Of a DNA stretch of 64,000 bases, positions 8,791-16,937 are shown one piece after another; position 1 is the first letter of the stretch, and the number at the start of each line of letters is the position of its first letter. The translations under genes were made by a program, and so were the position numbers. Source of the DNA: CAYNJG01 sp965216885 (lineage in GTDB: Bacteria > Planctomycetota > Planctomycetia > Pirellulales > Pirellulaceae); contig OZ244209.1 in assembly GCA_965216885.1 (NCBI GenBank), positions 4,712,001-4,776,000 on the forward strand, in the 5' to 3' direction. Under the pieces are notes generated by a model that did not search any database, was not told the origin of the DNA, and saw only the letters and a program-made list of their open reading frames with translations.

Positions 8791-10245
8791 ATGCAACGCG
8801 TCCTGCCAGTGCTCGCCCTACTGTTGGTCTTTTTGCTGTCCGGTGGTTTCTGCACCGATGTGCAAGCTGCCGAGCAACCCAACTTCCTGATCATCATGGC
8901 CGACGATTGCACTCACAGCGATCTTCCAGCGTACGGTGGTAAGAATGCGAGGACGCCCAACCTCGATCGACTGGCGACGGAAGGCCTCGTGTTCAACAAG
9001 GCCTATCTCAGCGAAGCGATGTGCCAGCCCTGTCGCGCCGAACTGTTTTCCGGCATGTACCCCATGAACAATGGCTGCGCGTGGAATCACTCGGCCAGTC
9101 GCCCGTCGATCCGCACGATGCCCCACCTGCTGGGTGAAGCCGGCTATCGCGTCGGCCTGGCAGGCAAAGTTCACATCAAACCACAAAAAGCGTTTCCCTT
9201 TGAGACAGTAGCCGGTTTTGACCCCAACTGCGTTCGCAATCCAACGCGCCCACATGACCTGACTGCCGCCGCGTCCTTCATGACAAAGGACGACACGCCC
9301 TTCTGTCTGACAATCGCGTTGGTCGAACCGCACGTCCCGTGGGTGATGGGCGATGCTTCCCAATACCCAGCGGACCAAATCGAACTACCGCCGAACATCG
9401 CCGACACCAAACGAACTCGCAGCGACTACGGCAAGTACCTCGCCGAGATCACTTACATGGACGGACAGGTCGGAGTAATCCTGGCAGCCCTGGAAGCCTC
9501 CGGCAAAGCCGACAATACGCTGGTGCTGTTCAGTTCAGAACAGGGCTCGCAATTTCCCGGCTGCAAGTGGACAAACTGGGACACCGGCGTCCATACCGCT
9601 CTAATCGCGCGATGGCCCGGGAAGGTGCCGGCCGGAAAGCGTACCGACGCGCTCGTGCAGTACGCCGACGTACTGCCAACATTCCTGGAACTCGCCGGAC
9701 ACAATTCCGTCAAATCACAACATGACGGAACCAGTTTCGCCAACGTGCTGACCGGCGAGAAAGACTCGCATCGCCAATTCGTTTACGGGTGCCACAACAA
9801 CATTCCAGAAGGCCCCGCCTATCCGATTCGCACCGTCAGCGACGGACGCTATCGCTACATCCGAAATCTGTTGCCAGCAGAGATCTACATCGAAAAACAT
9901 CTCATGGGCACGAAGGGCGACGGCGCGCTGAACAATCCGTATTGGAGTACATGGGTGTTTGAGTCGTGGAATAACGAGCACACCTACGAGTTGGTCAAAC
10001 GGTACACCCGGCGCCCGGCGGAGCAGTTGTACGACACGTCCGCCGACCCATATGAGCTCACCAACCTCGCCAACGATCCGCAATTCGCGGAAGAGAAAGA
10101 GCGGCTCAAACGCGAACTGCGAAGCTGGATGATATCTCAGGGCGACCCTGGTATTGCCCAGGACACCAACGCCGCCATCAACGCGGCGCGGCGCGGTGAA
10201 CATCTCTACGGGCCTAAGATCCCGGCCGACGTGCCCTTCAAGTAA
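8791..10245 (+). CDS. Secreted sulfatase (CQPCR type)
   Basis: The 484-residue protein has a signal peptide ending near VQAAEQ, then PNFLIIMADDCTHSDLPAYG, the N-terminal metal-binding strand of type I sulfatases. The active-site motif is C78-Q-P-C-R82, where Cys78 would be converted to formylglycine. Other family features are TPNLDRLATEGLVF, the LAGKVHIKP segment and CKWTNWDTGVHTALIARWPG. The C-terminal part has YDTSADPYELTNLA, as in other polysaccharide or aryl sulfatases. The substrate cannot be read from sequence. It is probably periplasmic or extracellular and would need an FGE encoded elsewhere in the genome. Confidence 0.9.
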   Translation: MQRVLPVLALLLVFLLSGGFCTDVQAAEQPNFLIIMADDCTHSDLPAYGGKNARTPNLDRLATEGLVFNKAYLSEAMCQPCRAELFSGMYPMNNGCAWNHSASRPSIRTMPHLLGEAGYRVGLAGKVHIKPQKAFPFETVAGFDPNCVRNPTRPHDLTAAASFMTKDDTPFCLTIALVEPHVPWVMGDASQYPADQIELPPNIADTKRTRSDYGKYLAEITYMDGQVGVILAALEASGKADNTLVLFSSEQGSQFPGCKWTNWDTGVHTALIARWPGKVPAGKRTDALVQYADVLPTFLELAGHNSVKSQHDGTSFANVLTGEKDSHRQFVYGCHNNIPEGPAYPIRTVSDGRYRYIRNLLPAEIYIEKHLMGTKGDGALNNPYWSTWVFESWNNEHTYELVKRYTRRPAEQLYDTSADPYELTNLANDPQFAEEKERLKRELRSWMISQGDPGIAQDTNAAINAARRGEHLYGPKIPADVPFK

Positions 10246-10263
10246 GCGACCCGCGACCGTGTC

Positions 10264-11343
10264 CTAACGTCGTCGCCGAATGGCGGCGAGGCCAAGCATC
10301 GCACCAAGACCAAGACACAGGCTCGTGGGTTCCGGCACGGCAGCCAACTCGTCTCCGTCGGAAACGCCGAAGCCAAAATTCTCGGAGAGCGCCAGAAAAT
10401 CTTCGAACTCGACATTCCGGTCGCAGTTGAAGTCTCCACCGCTCCAGTCGGAGACCTGGTTGAAGTTGCCCGACAACGTCAGAAAATCGTCGAAGTCGAC
10501 CGTTCCATTCAGGTCCGTATCACCGACACGCGTGCCGATGACTCGTTCGACAAGCTCGTTGACGTCGTCCATACCAATGGTGTCATCGCCTGTCAGTTCG
10601 AAGTGCGGATGGGATTCTCCAAGTCGAAAGCAGAGCACGCTGATGTCGCCAACGTCGACCGCACCTGAGCCGTCGAAGTCGCCCGGAAGAGAAGTTAACC
10701 GCAACGTGAAGCTGCCGAGTGGATCCGAGTTCTCTCCGTCGTAGGGTGCGCCCGTGATCCGAAAGATCGGTTCGTGCGGAGTCGTAGCCAGATTGCCCGA
10801 AGTAAAGTTGGCACCACTGTCGGTCCCGGCGTCATAGGGGATTGCGTCGATCACAATTTCGGGAACCCAGTTTCCGACTTCATCAATAAGATTCACGTCA
10901 TGGGCGCCAACGATCCAGTCAGGACTGGGGGCGATCATGGTGACGAACGAGATCAACGGGTGCGTCGAACTGGCACTGACTCGGCTGGTCGTGGTCCGCG
11001 GAGTCCCGATCCCGGTAAAAGAAACAATACTAAACGCAGTCTCGTCCGCGATCGCGGAGGTGACTTCCGGTACGGCCAGACTATTCGATCCAGTCTCGGC
11101 AATACGTTGAACACCCGGTGATGCCATGCCGCCGGGTTCCCAGAGCGTGTAGTTCTCGTTGTGGGTTGCCCCATAACCGCCCGAATAGTGAGCGTTATTG
11201 GGAAACGCCGTGGGGTGCGTGGCGGCACTCCATGTGGATTCAAACACCAATTCGTAGGTCGCCGTGTCAGCATGTGACAGCGACGCCCCAACGAGCCACA
11301 ACAATATCGAGGCCGAGAAGAAGGCCGATTTCCGAGTCATCAT
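10264..11343 (-). CDS. Spondin_N-like protein with dockerin-type repeats and PEP-CTERM anchor
   Basis: The start is ATG 11343, with AGAG-rich sequence upstream and a signal peptide (MMTRKSAFF to SLSHA). The 359-residue product has three parts. An N-terminal spondin-like domain shows YELVFESTWSAATHP, HYSGGYGATHNENYTLW and SPDWIVGAHDVNL. Four dockerin/EF-hand type calcium loops follow, for example DFDGSGAVDVGD and DTDLNGTVDFDD. The C-terminal PEP-CTERM sorting signal has VPEPTS, a hydrophobic helix and RRRR. It is probably exported and retained at the cell surface, with calcium stabilising the repeats. It converges on the sulfatase gene with an 18-base gap. Confidence 0.85.
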   Translation of the reverse strand: MMTRKSAFFSASILLWLVGASLSHADTATYELVFESTWSAATHPTAFPNNAHYSGGYGATHNENYTLWEPGGMASPGVQRIAETGSNSLAVPEVTSAIADETAFSIVSFTGIGTPRTTTSRVSASSTHPLISFVTMIAPSPDWIVGAHDVNLIDEVGNWVPEIVIDAIPYDAGTDSGANFTSGNLATTPHEPIFRITGAPYDGENSDPLGSFTLRLTSLPGDFDGSGAVDVGDISVLCFRLGESHPHFELTGDDTIGMDDVNELVERVIGTRVGDTDLNGTVDFDDFLTLSGNFNQVSDWSGGDFNCDRNVEFEDFLALSENFGFGVSDGDELAAVPEPTSLCLGLGAMLGLAAIRRRR

Positions 11344-11479
11344 TTTGCTCTCTTGCGATTCCGTAAACGCGCACAGTTCCGTACAGGATAACTGTGTCGT
11401 TGGTGTTGACGAGATCTTACACAGAAAGCAAAAATTTGCAGCTATGGCGACGTACAAGCCTGAAACCAGTGTACCGGTG

Positions 11480-11791
11480 CTAATCGGGGCTTATGACATC
11501 GCCGCCGGTGTCGTCCGTTGGGTCCCCGACGTCGACCTTCGACCAGTCGATCTCCGTTGCGCGGGAAAGTTCATCCCGGACGCGTTCGGCCTGATCAAAT
11601 TGGGCGGCGGTCACCACAACGACAACTTCCGAAGGAGCTTCCGCCTTGAATCCGGAAATGGATCCGCCCAGAGTGTGAGCTTCGATACCCTGTCGCCGAA
11701 GTTCATGCTTCAGCATATTGGCTTCCATCTCGGATGCGAAGGAAGCCAGCTTCACGGGAGCGTTTACGTCACTTTGATCATGATTTGCCAT
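11480..11791 (-). CDS. DUF2007-type small protein
   Basis: This 103-residue soluble protein has the compact pattern of DUF2007 proteins: VKLASFASEMEANMLKHEL, then IEAHTLGG, EVVVVVTAAQFDQAERV. In that family an alpha/beta module resembling the PII or ACT fold is usual, and the role is presumed regulatory but not shown. The C-terminal tail is acidic and probably disordered. It stands alone; its neighbours on both sides are unrelated secreted proteins on the same strand. Confidence 0.75.
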   Translation of the reverse strand: MANHDQSDVNAPVKLASFASEMEANMLKHELRRQGIEAHTLGGSISGFKAEAPSEVVVVVTAAQFDQAERVRDELSRATEIDWSKVDVGDPTDDTGGDVISPD

Positions 11792-11960
11792 CGTAGGTTC
11801 CTTTCACATGATTATAGACGCGCAGTAGATCGCATCTCGCCCGAAATCAGAATGATTCAACCGACGCCCGCAAGAACCGGGGCGATTTGAAACGCCAGCG
11901 ACTACGACAATTGGTTTTTCGGATAACTCCAACATGAAACATCGGAGTCTGAAGTTCCGG

Positions 11961-12686
11961 CTATGGCTGCTTCCGCTTTGTGATTTCCGCCTTGAACAGT
12001 TCGACAACCTTCATGTGCCCGTTCGCGGCGGCGAAGTGAACGGACGTTTCGCCATCCACATCCGCTCGTTCGGGATCAGCACCGGCCGCCAGCAGTAGCT
12101 TTGCAACTTCAAGATTGCCTTCTGCGGCGGCGACCATCAGCGCTGTCCAATTCTCGTCGTCATCCACGACGTCGACTTTCGCTCCGGCATCCAACAGCGT
12201 CTGAACGGTATCGGGACTCTTGCCGCTGGAAGCCACCAGCAACGCCGTGCGACCGCTACTGTTGGGGCGATCCACCTGTGCTCCATGCTTCAGCAGGATT
12301 TTCACAATCTCCGTTTTTCCCTCGAAGGCAGCCAGCATCAACGCGGTATTGCCGTTCTCGTCCGGACTATTCACATCGACCTCGGACTCAATCGCTTGCA
12401 TTACCAGCGGACCATTACCGGCCCCGGCGGCATCACGAAATGCCGCGTCACTCACGACGGGCTTACTCACGACGGGCTTACTGACGGCAGGCTTCGTCAC
12501 GGCAGTCTTTGTCACTTCAACCTCGGCAGCGAACTGTTGGCCCGAGTCGCTGTCTGCGGCCGCGTCCTTGTTGGCCGCGTCCTTGTTGGCCGCCTTTTCC
12601 GCATACGCATCAAGGAGATTCTCCCTGGAGGAGCAACCGACAACCGCCGAGATGACGGCAACAAGCATTACGAGATTTCGAAACAT
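11961..12686 (-). CDS. Ankyrin-repeat lipoprotein
   Basis: ATG 12686 gives a lipoprotein signal ending in ISAVVGC, so Cys17 or so would be lipidated; the open frame upstream of this ATG is not credible protein. The 241-residue product has a low-complexity linker with internal duplications (ANKDAANKDAA and KPAVSKPVVSKPVV). Four ankyrin repeats follow, each with NGNTALMLAAFEGKTEIV-like consensus. It is probably a periplasmic protein-binding module. The linker duplications are exact at DNA level: a 15-bp unit repeats near 12450-12480 and another near 12565-12595. Confidence 0.85.
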   Translation of the reverse strand: MFRNLVMLVAVISAVVGCSSRENLLDAYAEKAANKDAANKDAAADSDSGQQFAAEVEVTKTAVTKPAVSKPVVSKPVVSDAAFRDAAGAGNGPLVMQAIESEVDVNSPDENGNTALMLAAFEGKTEIVKILLKHGAQVDRPNSSGRTALLVASSGKSPDTVQTLLDAGAKVDVVDDDENWTALMVAAAEGNLEVAKLLLAAGADPERADVDGETSVHFAAANGHMKVVELFKAEITKRKQP

Positions 12687-12772
12687 CGAAGTTCTTTCTG
12701 TGAGTGATTTCAGCGCATTGTCTCGCACTCGACGGCGCCGCACAACCGACACCAACGACCCCGAACCAGCGT

Positions 12773-13159
12773 CTAGTCGCCTGCGGGCGGCTGAATGAGC
12801 GCCATGACAGCGCCCGCCGGATCCCGGATGACACACATGTTTCCGTAAGATCCCATGTCACGTTTTTCGGTAATCGTTTGCCCACCGAGAGCAACCACAC
12901 GCTCGAGACTGTGATCAAGATCCGCAACCGTGACATAAATGAGCCATTGCGATGGCATATCCGCGTTCGGGCCGCGACGATGGCAGATCCCCGCAACGGG
13001 CTGGTCGCTATCCGCGGGAGCGACGCAGTAGTCACTGTACTCGCCAAGATCGAACTCGCTGACCTTCCAACCGACAACTTCGCGGTAGAAATCCTTGATC
13101 GCCGTGCCATCGCCAACGGTCAGGTCGATCCAGCCAATCGTTCCGGGTGCATTGTTCAT
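12773..13159 (-). CDS. Glyoxalase/VOC-superfamily protein
   Basis: The 128-residue product starts at ATG 13159, overlapping the stop of the upstream transporter gene by the four bases ATGA, so translation is likely coupled. It shows the paired beta-alpha-beta-beta-beta modules of the vicinal oxygen chelate fold: IGWIDLTVGDGTAIKDFYREVVGW in the first and YVTVADLDHSLERVVALGG and DPAGAVMALIQP in the second. The residue in the first metal position is not a clear histidine, so the catalytic capacity is uncertain. Proteins of this form are often annotated as glyoxalase/bleomycin-resistance-like; no specific substrate can be proposed. Confidence 0.85.
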   Translation of the reverse strand: MNNAPGTIGWIDLTVGDGTAIKDFYREVVGWKVSEFDLGEYSDYCVAPADSDQPVAGICHRRGPNADMPSQWLIYVTVADLDHSLERVVALGGQTITEKRDMGSYGNMCVIRDPAGAVMALIQPPAGD

Positions 13160-14103
13160 TTTCCGTCTGTCCTTTGGTTGCGACGAGAAGATTTCGAAGC
13201 CGTTGTTACCGTCCAAATACCGTAGGCCACGCACACGACGCCAATCGCAATCGAAGCACCAAAAGGTTCGCCCCGTAGCAGTACCGAAAAGATCACACCG
13301 AACACTGGCGTCGCGAAACTAAACACCGAAATCTGCGACGCCGAATGCTTCGTCAGCAGCGTCGCGTGTACCACGAAACAGAATCCGGCGACAATCACGC
13401 CCTGGTAAAGCAGCCCCAGCATAGCCGATTGGGTCAACGCTGCATCTTCGAACGATTCGGTTGCGGCACTCCACGCGGCAAACATGGCGACGCCGAACAC
13501 GTCGTGCCAAAACATTAGCTTGCCGGGCGGTATCCGCTGTACCGCACGTCCCACATAGACGACGCGAATGGCAAGCAACAGCGAACTCGCGATCAGAATG
13601 AGATCGCCCGCAAGAAATGAAGTTCCAGCCCCACCCGCAACGCCCGGCCTGACCATCACGAAGGCGACGCCCGCAGCAGCAACGACCAACCCCATGAGCG
13701 TCCGCGACGTGAGCCGGTCCGTTCGCGTAATCCAGTGCTCGATACCCGCAACAAAAAACGGGAACGTATTGATCAGCATCGCGCCATGTGTCGAATTCGT
13801 CCACAGCACGCCAACGTTGAATGTGGAGATTTGCGTGAACAACAGGACACCGGCCACGAAAGAAGTCCACAGCTCATCGGCCGAGGCTCGAAACGGAATG
13901 CGTCGCCAGAGACACCAAAAGAAGAGCACAATGGTGCCCATGGCAAAACGGACTCCAGCCACCGCCACCGGAGGCAGCGAATCGACGCTAAAGCTGACGG
14001 CGACGGAGTTTCCGCCCCACAGCGCCACCACAAGCATGGTCGCCGCGAGTGCCCGTCCACGCAGCGGCGGTGGCGAATCGTTGCTGGATTCAGTTTTGCT
14101 CAC
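13156..14103 (-). CDS. EamA/DMT-family transporter
   Basis: The protein has about 315 residues with ten predicted membrane helices in two five-helix EamA repeats. The first begins GRALAATMLVVALWGGNSV and the second near FLAGDLILIASSLLLAIRVV. I prefer GTG 14103 as start because it gives the normal family length; the frame is open to 14196, and an upstream ATG cannot be excluded. Drug/metabolite transporters of this family export amino acids, nucleobases or other small metabolites; the substrate is not inferable. It overlaps the glyoxalase-fold gene by four bases, which suggests a two-gene operon. Confidence 0.85.
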   Translation of the reverse strand: MSKTESSNDSPPPLRGRALAATMLVVALWGGNSVAVSFSVDSLPPVAVAGVRFAMGTIVLFFWCLWRRIPFRASADELWTSFVAGVLLFTQISTFNVGVLWTNSTHGAMLINTFPFFVAGIEHWITRTDRLTSRTLMGLVVAAAGVAFVMVRPGVAGGAGTSFLAGDLILIASSLLLAIRVVYVGRAVQRIPPGKLMFWHDVFGVAMFAAWSAATESFEDAALTQSAMLGLLYQGVIVAGFCFVVHATLLTKHSASQISVFSFATPVFGVIFSVLLRGEPFGASIAIGVVCVAYGIWTVTTASKSSRRNQRTDGK

Positions 14104-14208
14104 TCGCAAACCGTAATCGTCGGCTGTCAAATTGCAATGCCGACTGACGCATAGCCCAGAATCGCAATCAAGGGTTAGATTCGCAGCACGGCACACGCAC
14201 TGCCAGTA

Positions 14209-14373
14209 CTACCCGGTGAAGAAGTATCCGGCGACCGCAATCGTCAGCAGGGCCAGAATGCCCACGAAGACAGAGAGGCCCTCCGCGAAGATTTTTCGCC
14301 TGATCCGTTCGTGCGGATGTTCGCTATCCGCCGCCGAATCGGAGGCTGAGTAGGGGTTGTCTCCCGGATCCAT
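14209..14373 (-). CDS. Small single-span membrane protein downstream of tatA
   Basis: This 54-residue ORF starts at the second of two adjacent ATGs, which is 5 bases from a GGGAGG Shine-Dalgarno sequence. The N-terminus reads MDPGDNPYSASD, a DNPY-type opening seen in other small planctomycete membrane proteins. A basic stretch (HERIRRK) and one C-terminal transmembrane helix (about residues 32-52) follow. It begins 27 bases after the tatA stop and is likely co-transcribed. The function is unknown. Confidence 0.6.
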   Translation of the reverse strand: MDPGDNPYSASDSAADSEHPHERIRRKIFAEGLSVFVGILALLTIAVAGYFFTG

Positions 14374-14400
14374 CATCGCCTCCCATGACAAAACCAGAAA

Positions 14401-14676
14401 CTAAACCTCTTCCGACTCCGTGGTCGGCTCGCTGGTAGGCGGCTCGAAACTGGGAGCCGTCGGTGGCTCGAAATCGTCGTAGTCGTTGGAATAGTAGGAC
14501 GTCGACGTCGAAACATCGTCATCGACACTCATCTGGGCCTGCATATCACTGAGGCCACGACGAAATTCCTTGTACGTCTTTCCCAACTTTTTGGCGACCT
14601 CCGGCAAGTTCTTGCCGAACAGCAATACCGCCAGCACACCAATTACCGCCAGTTCACCTGGACCGGGACTGAACAT
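14401..14676 (-). CDS. tatA: TatA/E-type twin-arginine translocase subunit (acidic tail)
   Basis: This 91-residue protein has the TatA layout: a short N-terminal membrane helix (ELAVIGVLAVLLFG), the hinge FGKNLPEVAKKLGKTYKEF, and then an amphipathic helix. The tail is long, acidic and rich in Ser, Thr and Pro. It would form the Tat pore oligomer that moves folded proteins across the inner membrane, such as the twin-arginine FAD oxidoreductase at 3.3-5.1 kb. AGGAG lies 8 bases before ATG 14676. A second TatA-like gene lies 42 bases upstream; TatC is not in this window. Confidence 0.9.
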   Translation of the reverse strand: MFSPGPGELAVIGVLAVLLFGKNLPEVAKKLGKTYKEFRRGLSDMQAQMSVDDDVSTSTSYYSNDYDDFEPPTAPSFEPPTSEPTTESEEV

Positions 14677-14718
14677 GAAAGCACTCCTGCGTCCGAATTC
14701 GGATACGTGAAATCTGCG

Positions 14719-14913
14719 TTACGATTTCGCGTCTTCGTCATGAGCGACTGGTTTACGACCATCATCCAGATCGTCTTCGACACCAGCAACGCCTCGTTTG
14801 AATTCAACGACGCCGCGTCCCAGGGAACGCATGACTGAGGGCAAGCGATGCCCGAACAACAAGAGTGCGATTCCCGCGATAATGACCAATTCGTATCCGC
14901 CCGCAAAACCCAT
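14719..14913 (-). CDS. tatA: Second TatA/E-type translocase subunit
   Basis: The 64-residue product starts at ATG 14913, with AGGTG just upstream. MGFAGGYELVIIAGIALLLFG forms the membrane helix, followed by HRLPSVMRSLGRGVVEFKRG, the TatA hinge and amphipathic helix. The glycine-rich start and short tail differ from its neighbour at 14401-14676, so the two are diverged paralogues and not a fresh duplication. They may form mixed complexes or play TatA- and TatB-like roles; the sequence alone does not decide which. This is the first gene of the apparent three-gene unit. Confidence 0.85.
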   Translation of the reverse strand: MGFAGGYELVIIAGIALLLFGHRLPSVMRSLGRGVVEFKRGVAGVEDDLDDGRKPVAHDEDAKS

Positions 14914-15274
14914 GGCTTCACCTCGACTGAAAGTTAGGATCACGACAAGCGGCGAAGGCGGGCGGAGCCTCAGAAAATGTCTGAGCTCGCCAGAACCGAC
15001 TTGTGGTGCTCAGAATGAGCAACATTCGTTTACTACCCTGATTTTATTCGACGCCCGCCAGGTGTCAAACGGGGAGCCAACACATCTCGAGGCGGAGAAA
15101 TGGAGGCCGCGAAACGGATTCGGTAGTTTCGCCAAACTTTCGCGAGTTTTAGGGATTTAACGCGGGTGACATTCTGGCGCCGTTTTGAGCCACTTTCGCC
15201 TCACACAGCCGAATCAGGCATCCCGCCCCCAAGTCCAAGACCCCGCAACGACACGAATCGCACGCGTTGGCGAC
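14914..15274. other. Intergenic region, no gene seen
   Basis: About 360 bases separate the start of the first tat gene from the stop of the next sulfatase. Both flanking genes are on the minus strand, so this stretch should hold the terminator of the sulfatase gene and the tat promoter. I see no convincing hairpin with a T-run and no coding pattern. Confidence 0.4.
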
Positions 15275-16891
15275 CTAGAAGCGAAAGCCCTGCGAACGCT
15301 CGTACGGTATCAAATCTTCAACTTCCTGCGCTGCGCGGGCTCGATAATCCTGCAAAAACTTTTCTGTAGCTCGCCGGTCATCACGCCGATCGAACGCATT
15401 CAAGGCGGCATCCTCCACGCCGACCATCCAGTCACGCAGCCGTTGCCGGGAATCTTCGAGCAACTTCCGCTGCTCCGCATCCAATGCCTGCGAATCACCC
15501 AGCAAGTTATTGAGACAACCCGGATCGACTCGGAGATCGTAAAACTCTTCCACCGTTCGATAGCTGAGATGATTGACGCGGGCCGCCATCCGCGCGTCAT
15601 CCACGGCGGCTTGTTGCATCGCACGGAAAGTGTCACCGCCGTTCCGCCCAAAGCGACGCTGCCCGTTGGACCATGGATTGAAGACGTAAGCCGCGTCCTT
15701 TGTCAGAACGGATCGCATCGGCAACGCGTCCTTGCCATGAATGTGATGGAACTGCGCGAATACCTGGTCGCGGCCGTCTTGTGCTTCACCTTGCAAGACG
15801 GGTAAGAACGAGCGTCCGTCCGACTTCCCCACCGGGAGGCCCACGGCAGCCAGGATCGTGGGCATCAGATCCACGCCAGACACCATGTGCTGTCGATCCA
15901 CCGAACCGGCCTCGACGTGCCCCGGCCAGCGTACAACCAGCGGCGTTCGCACGCTGTCCGGATAGCAATTGAACTTCGCACCGGGAAACGGCATGCCGTG
16001 GTCCGCGAGGAAGATCACCATCGTATTCTCAACAAGCTCCGCCTCATTCAGCTCGTCAAGGACAGCTCCCACCATGTCGTCCAGACGACGCACCGACGTG
16101 CAGTATTCAGCCAGCTCGCGCCGCACGGCTGGCAGGTCCGGCAGAAACGCGGGCACGTTCACCTCGTCCGCGGAAAACGTCCGGGACGCCGGAACACGCT
16201 CGTCCAAATCACGCGTCGCTTTCCCGCCGGCAAACGGACGATGCGGGTCGTGCGAGTTGGCCATCAGAAAGAAAGGCTGCTGCGACGCCTTTGACATCGC
16301 GAACAGGCTGCGGGCAAAACGCCGATACGTTTCTGGATCTCGGCCCCAGCGGTCTTCATCGCCAACGCCCTGCCAGCGATAGGTCATCGACCATCGAAAG
16401 AGCTCTTGCTGCCTGAGCGGCTTGCCGACAATTCCACACACATAGCCGGACTTGTTGAGCACCGCCGGTAACGTTTCGGTTCCGGCGCGAATTCGCTGAA
16501 AACCTTCAGCCCCGTTGTTGCACGAATACAAACCGCTCAGCAGGACACTTCGGGATGGCGTGCAAATCGACACGTTGACATAGGCGTGCCAGAATCGCAT
16601 ACCCTGCGTGGCGAGGCGATCAATGTTCGGCGTGACGCCGTCAGCAGCGCCGCCGAAACAACCGGGCGTGTCCCAGTTCATATCGTCGGCGACGATCATG
16701 ACTACGTTGGGGCGTTTTTGCGGTGCCTGCATTTGCTGCGCGATCACGATGGAAGGCACGCAAGCGATCAAGAGTCCGGCAGTGAAGACTTCGGCAATGA
16801 TGACTTTGGCGATCAAGAATCCCGCGAATGCGATACAGCTCCACCGTTTGGCATGGCTTGCCGGACAGCAACGCGAAACGATGGCTTTCAT
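15275..16891 (-). CDS. Secreted sulfatase (CTPSR type)
   Basis: The 538-residue protein starts at ATG 16891, with an unusually long export signal of about 50 residues before AQQMQAP. The metal-binding start RPNVVMIVADDMNWDTPG and the active-site motif C110-T-P-S-R114 (followed by SVLLSGLY) define a type I sulfatase needing formylglycine maturation. LADHGMPFPGAKFNCY and RTPLVVRWPGH supply further metal and sulfate ligands. The C-terminal part has YDLRVDPGCLNNLL. The substrate is probably a sulfated glycan, but the sequence does not show which. Its 5' end is 46 bases from the stop of holA. Confidence 0.9.
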   Translation of the reverse strand: MKAIVSRCCPASHAKRWSCIAFAGFLIAKVIIAEVFTAGLLIACVPSIVIAQQMQAPQKRPNVVMIVADDMNWDTPGCFGGAADGVTPNIDRLATQGMRFWHAYVNVSICTPSRSVLLSGLYSCNNGAEGFQRIRAGTETLPAVLNKSGYVCGIVGKPLRQQELFRWSMTYRWQGVGDEDRWGRDPETYRRFARSLFAMSKASQQPFFLMANSHDPHRPFAGGKATRDLDERVPASRTFSADEVNVPAFLPDLPAVRRELAEYCTSVRRLDDMVGAVLDELNEAELVENTMVIFLADHGMPFPGAKFNCYPDSVRTPLVVRWPGHVEAGSVDRQHMVSGVDLMPTILAAVGLPVGKSDGRSFLPVLQGEAQDGRDQVFAQFHHIHGKDALPMRSVLTKDAAYVFNPWSNGQRRFGRNGGDTFRAMQQAAVDDARMAARVNHLSYRTVEEFYDLRVDPGCLNNLLGDSQALDAEQRKLLEDSRQRLRDWMVGVEDAALNAFDRRDDRRATEKFLQDYRARAAQEVEDLIPYERSQGFRF

Positions 16892-16937
16892 CTTCTTGCC
16901 CCATGAATAAGTTGACCGACGACTTCTCGCCAACCCG

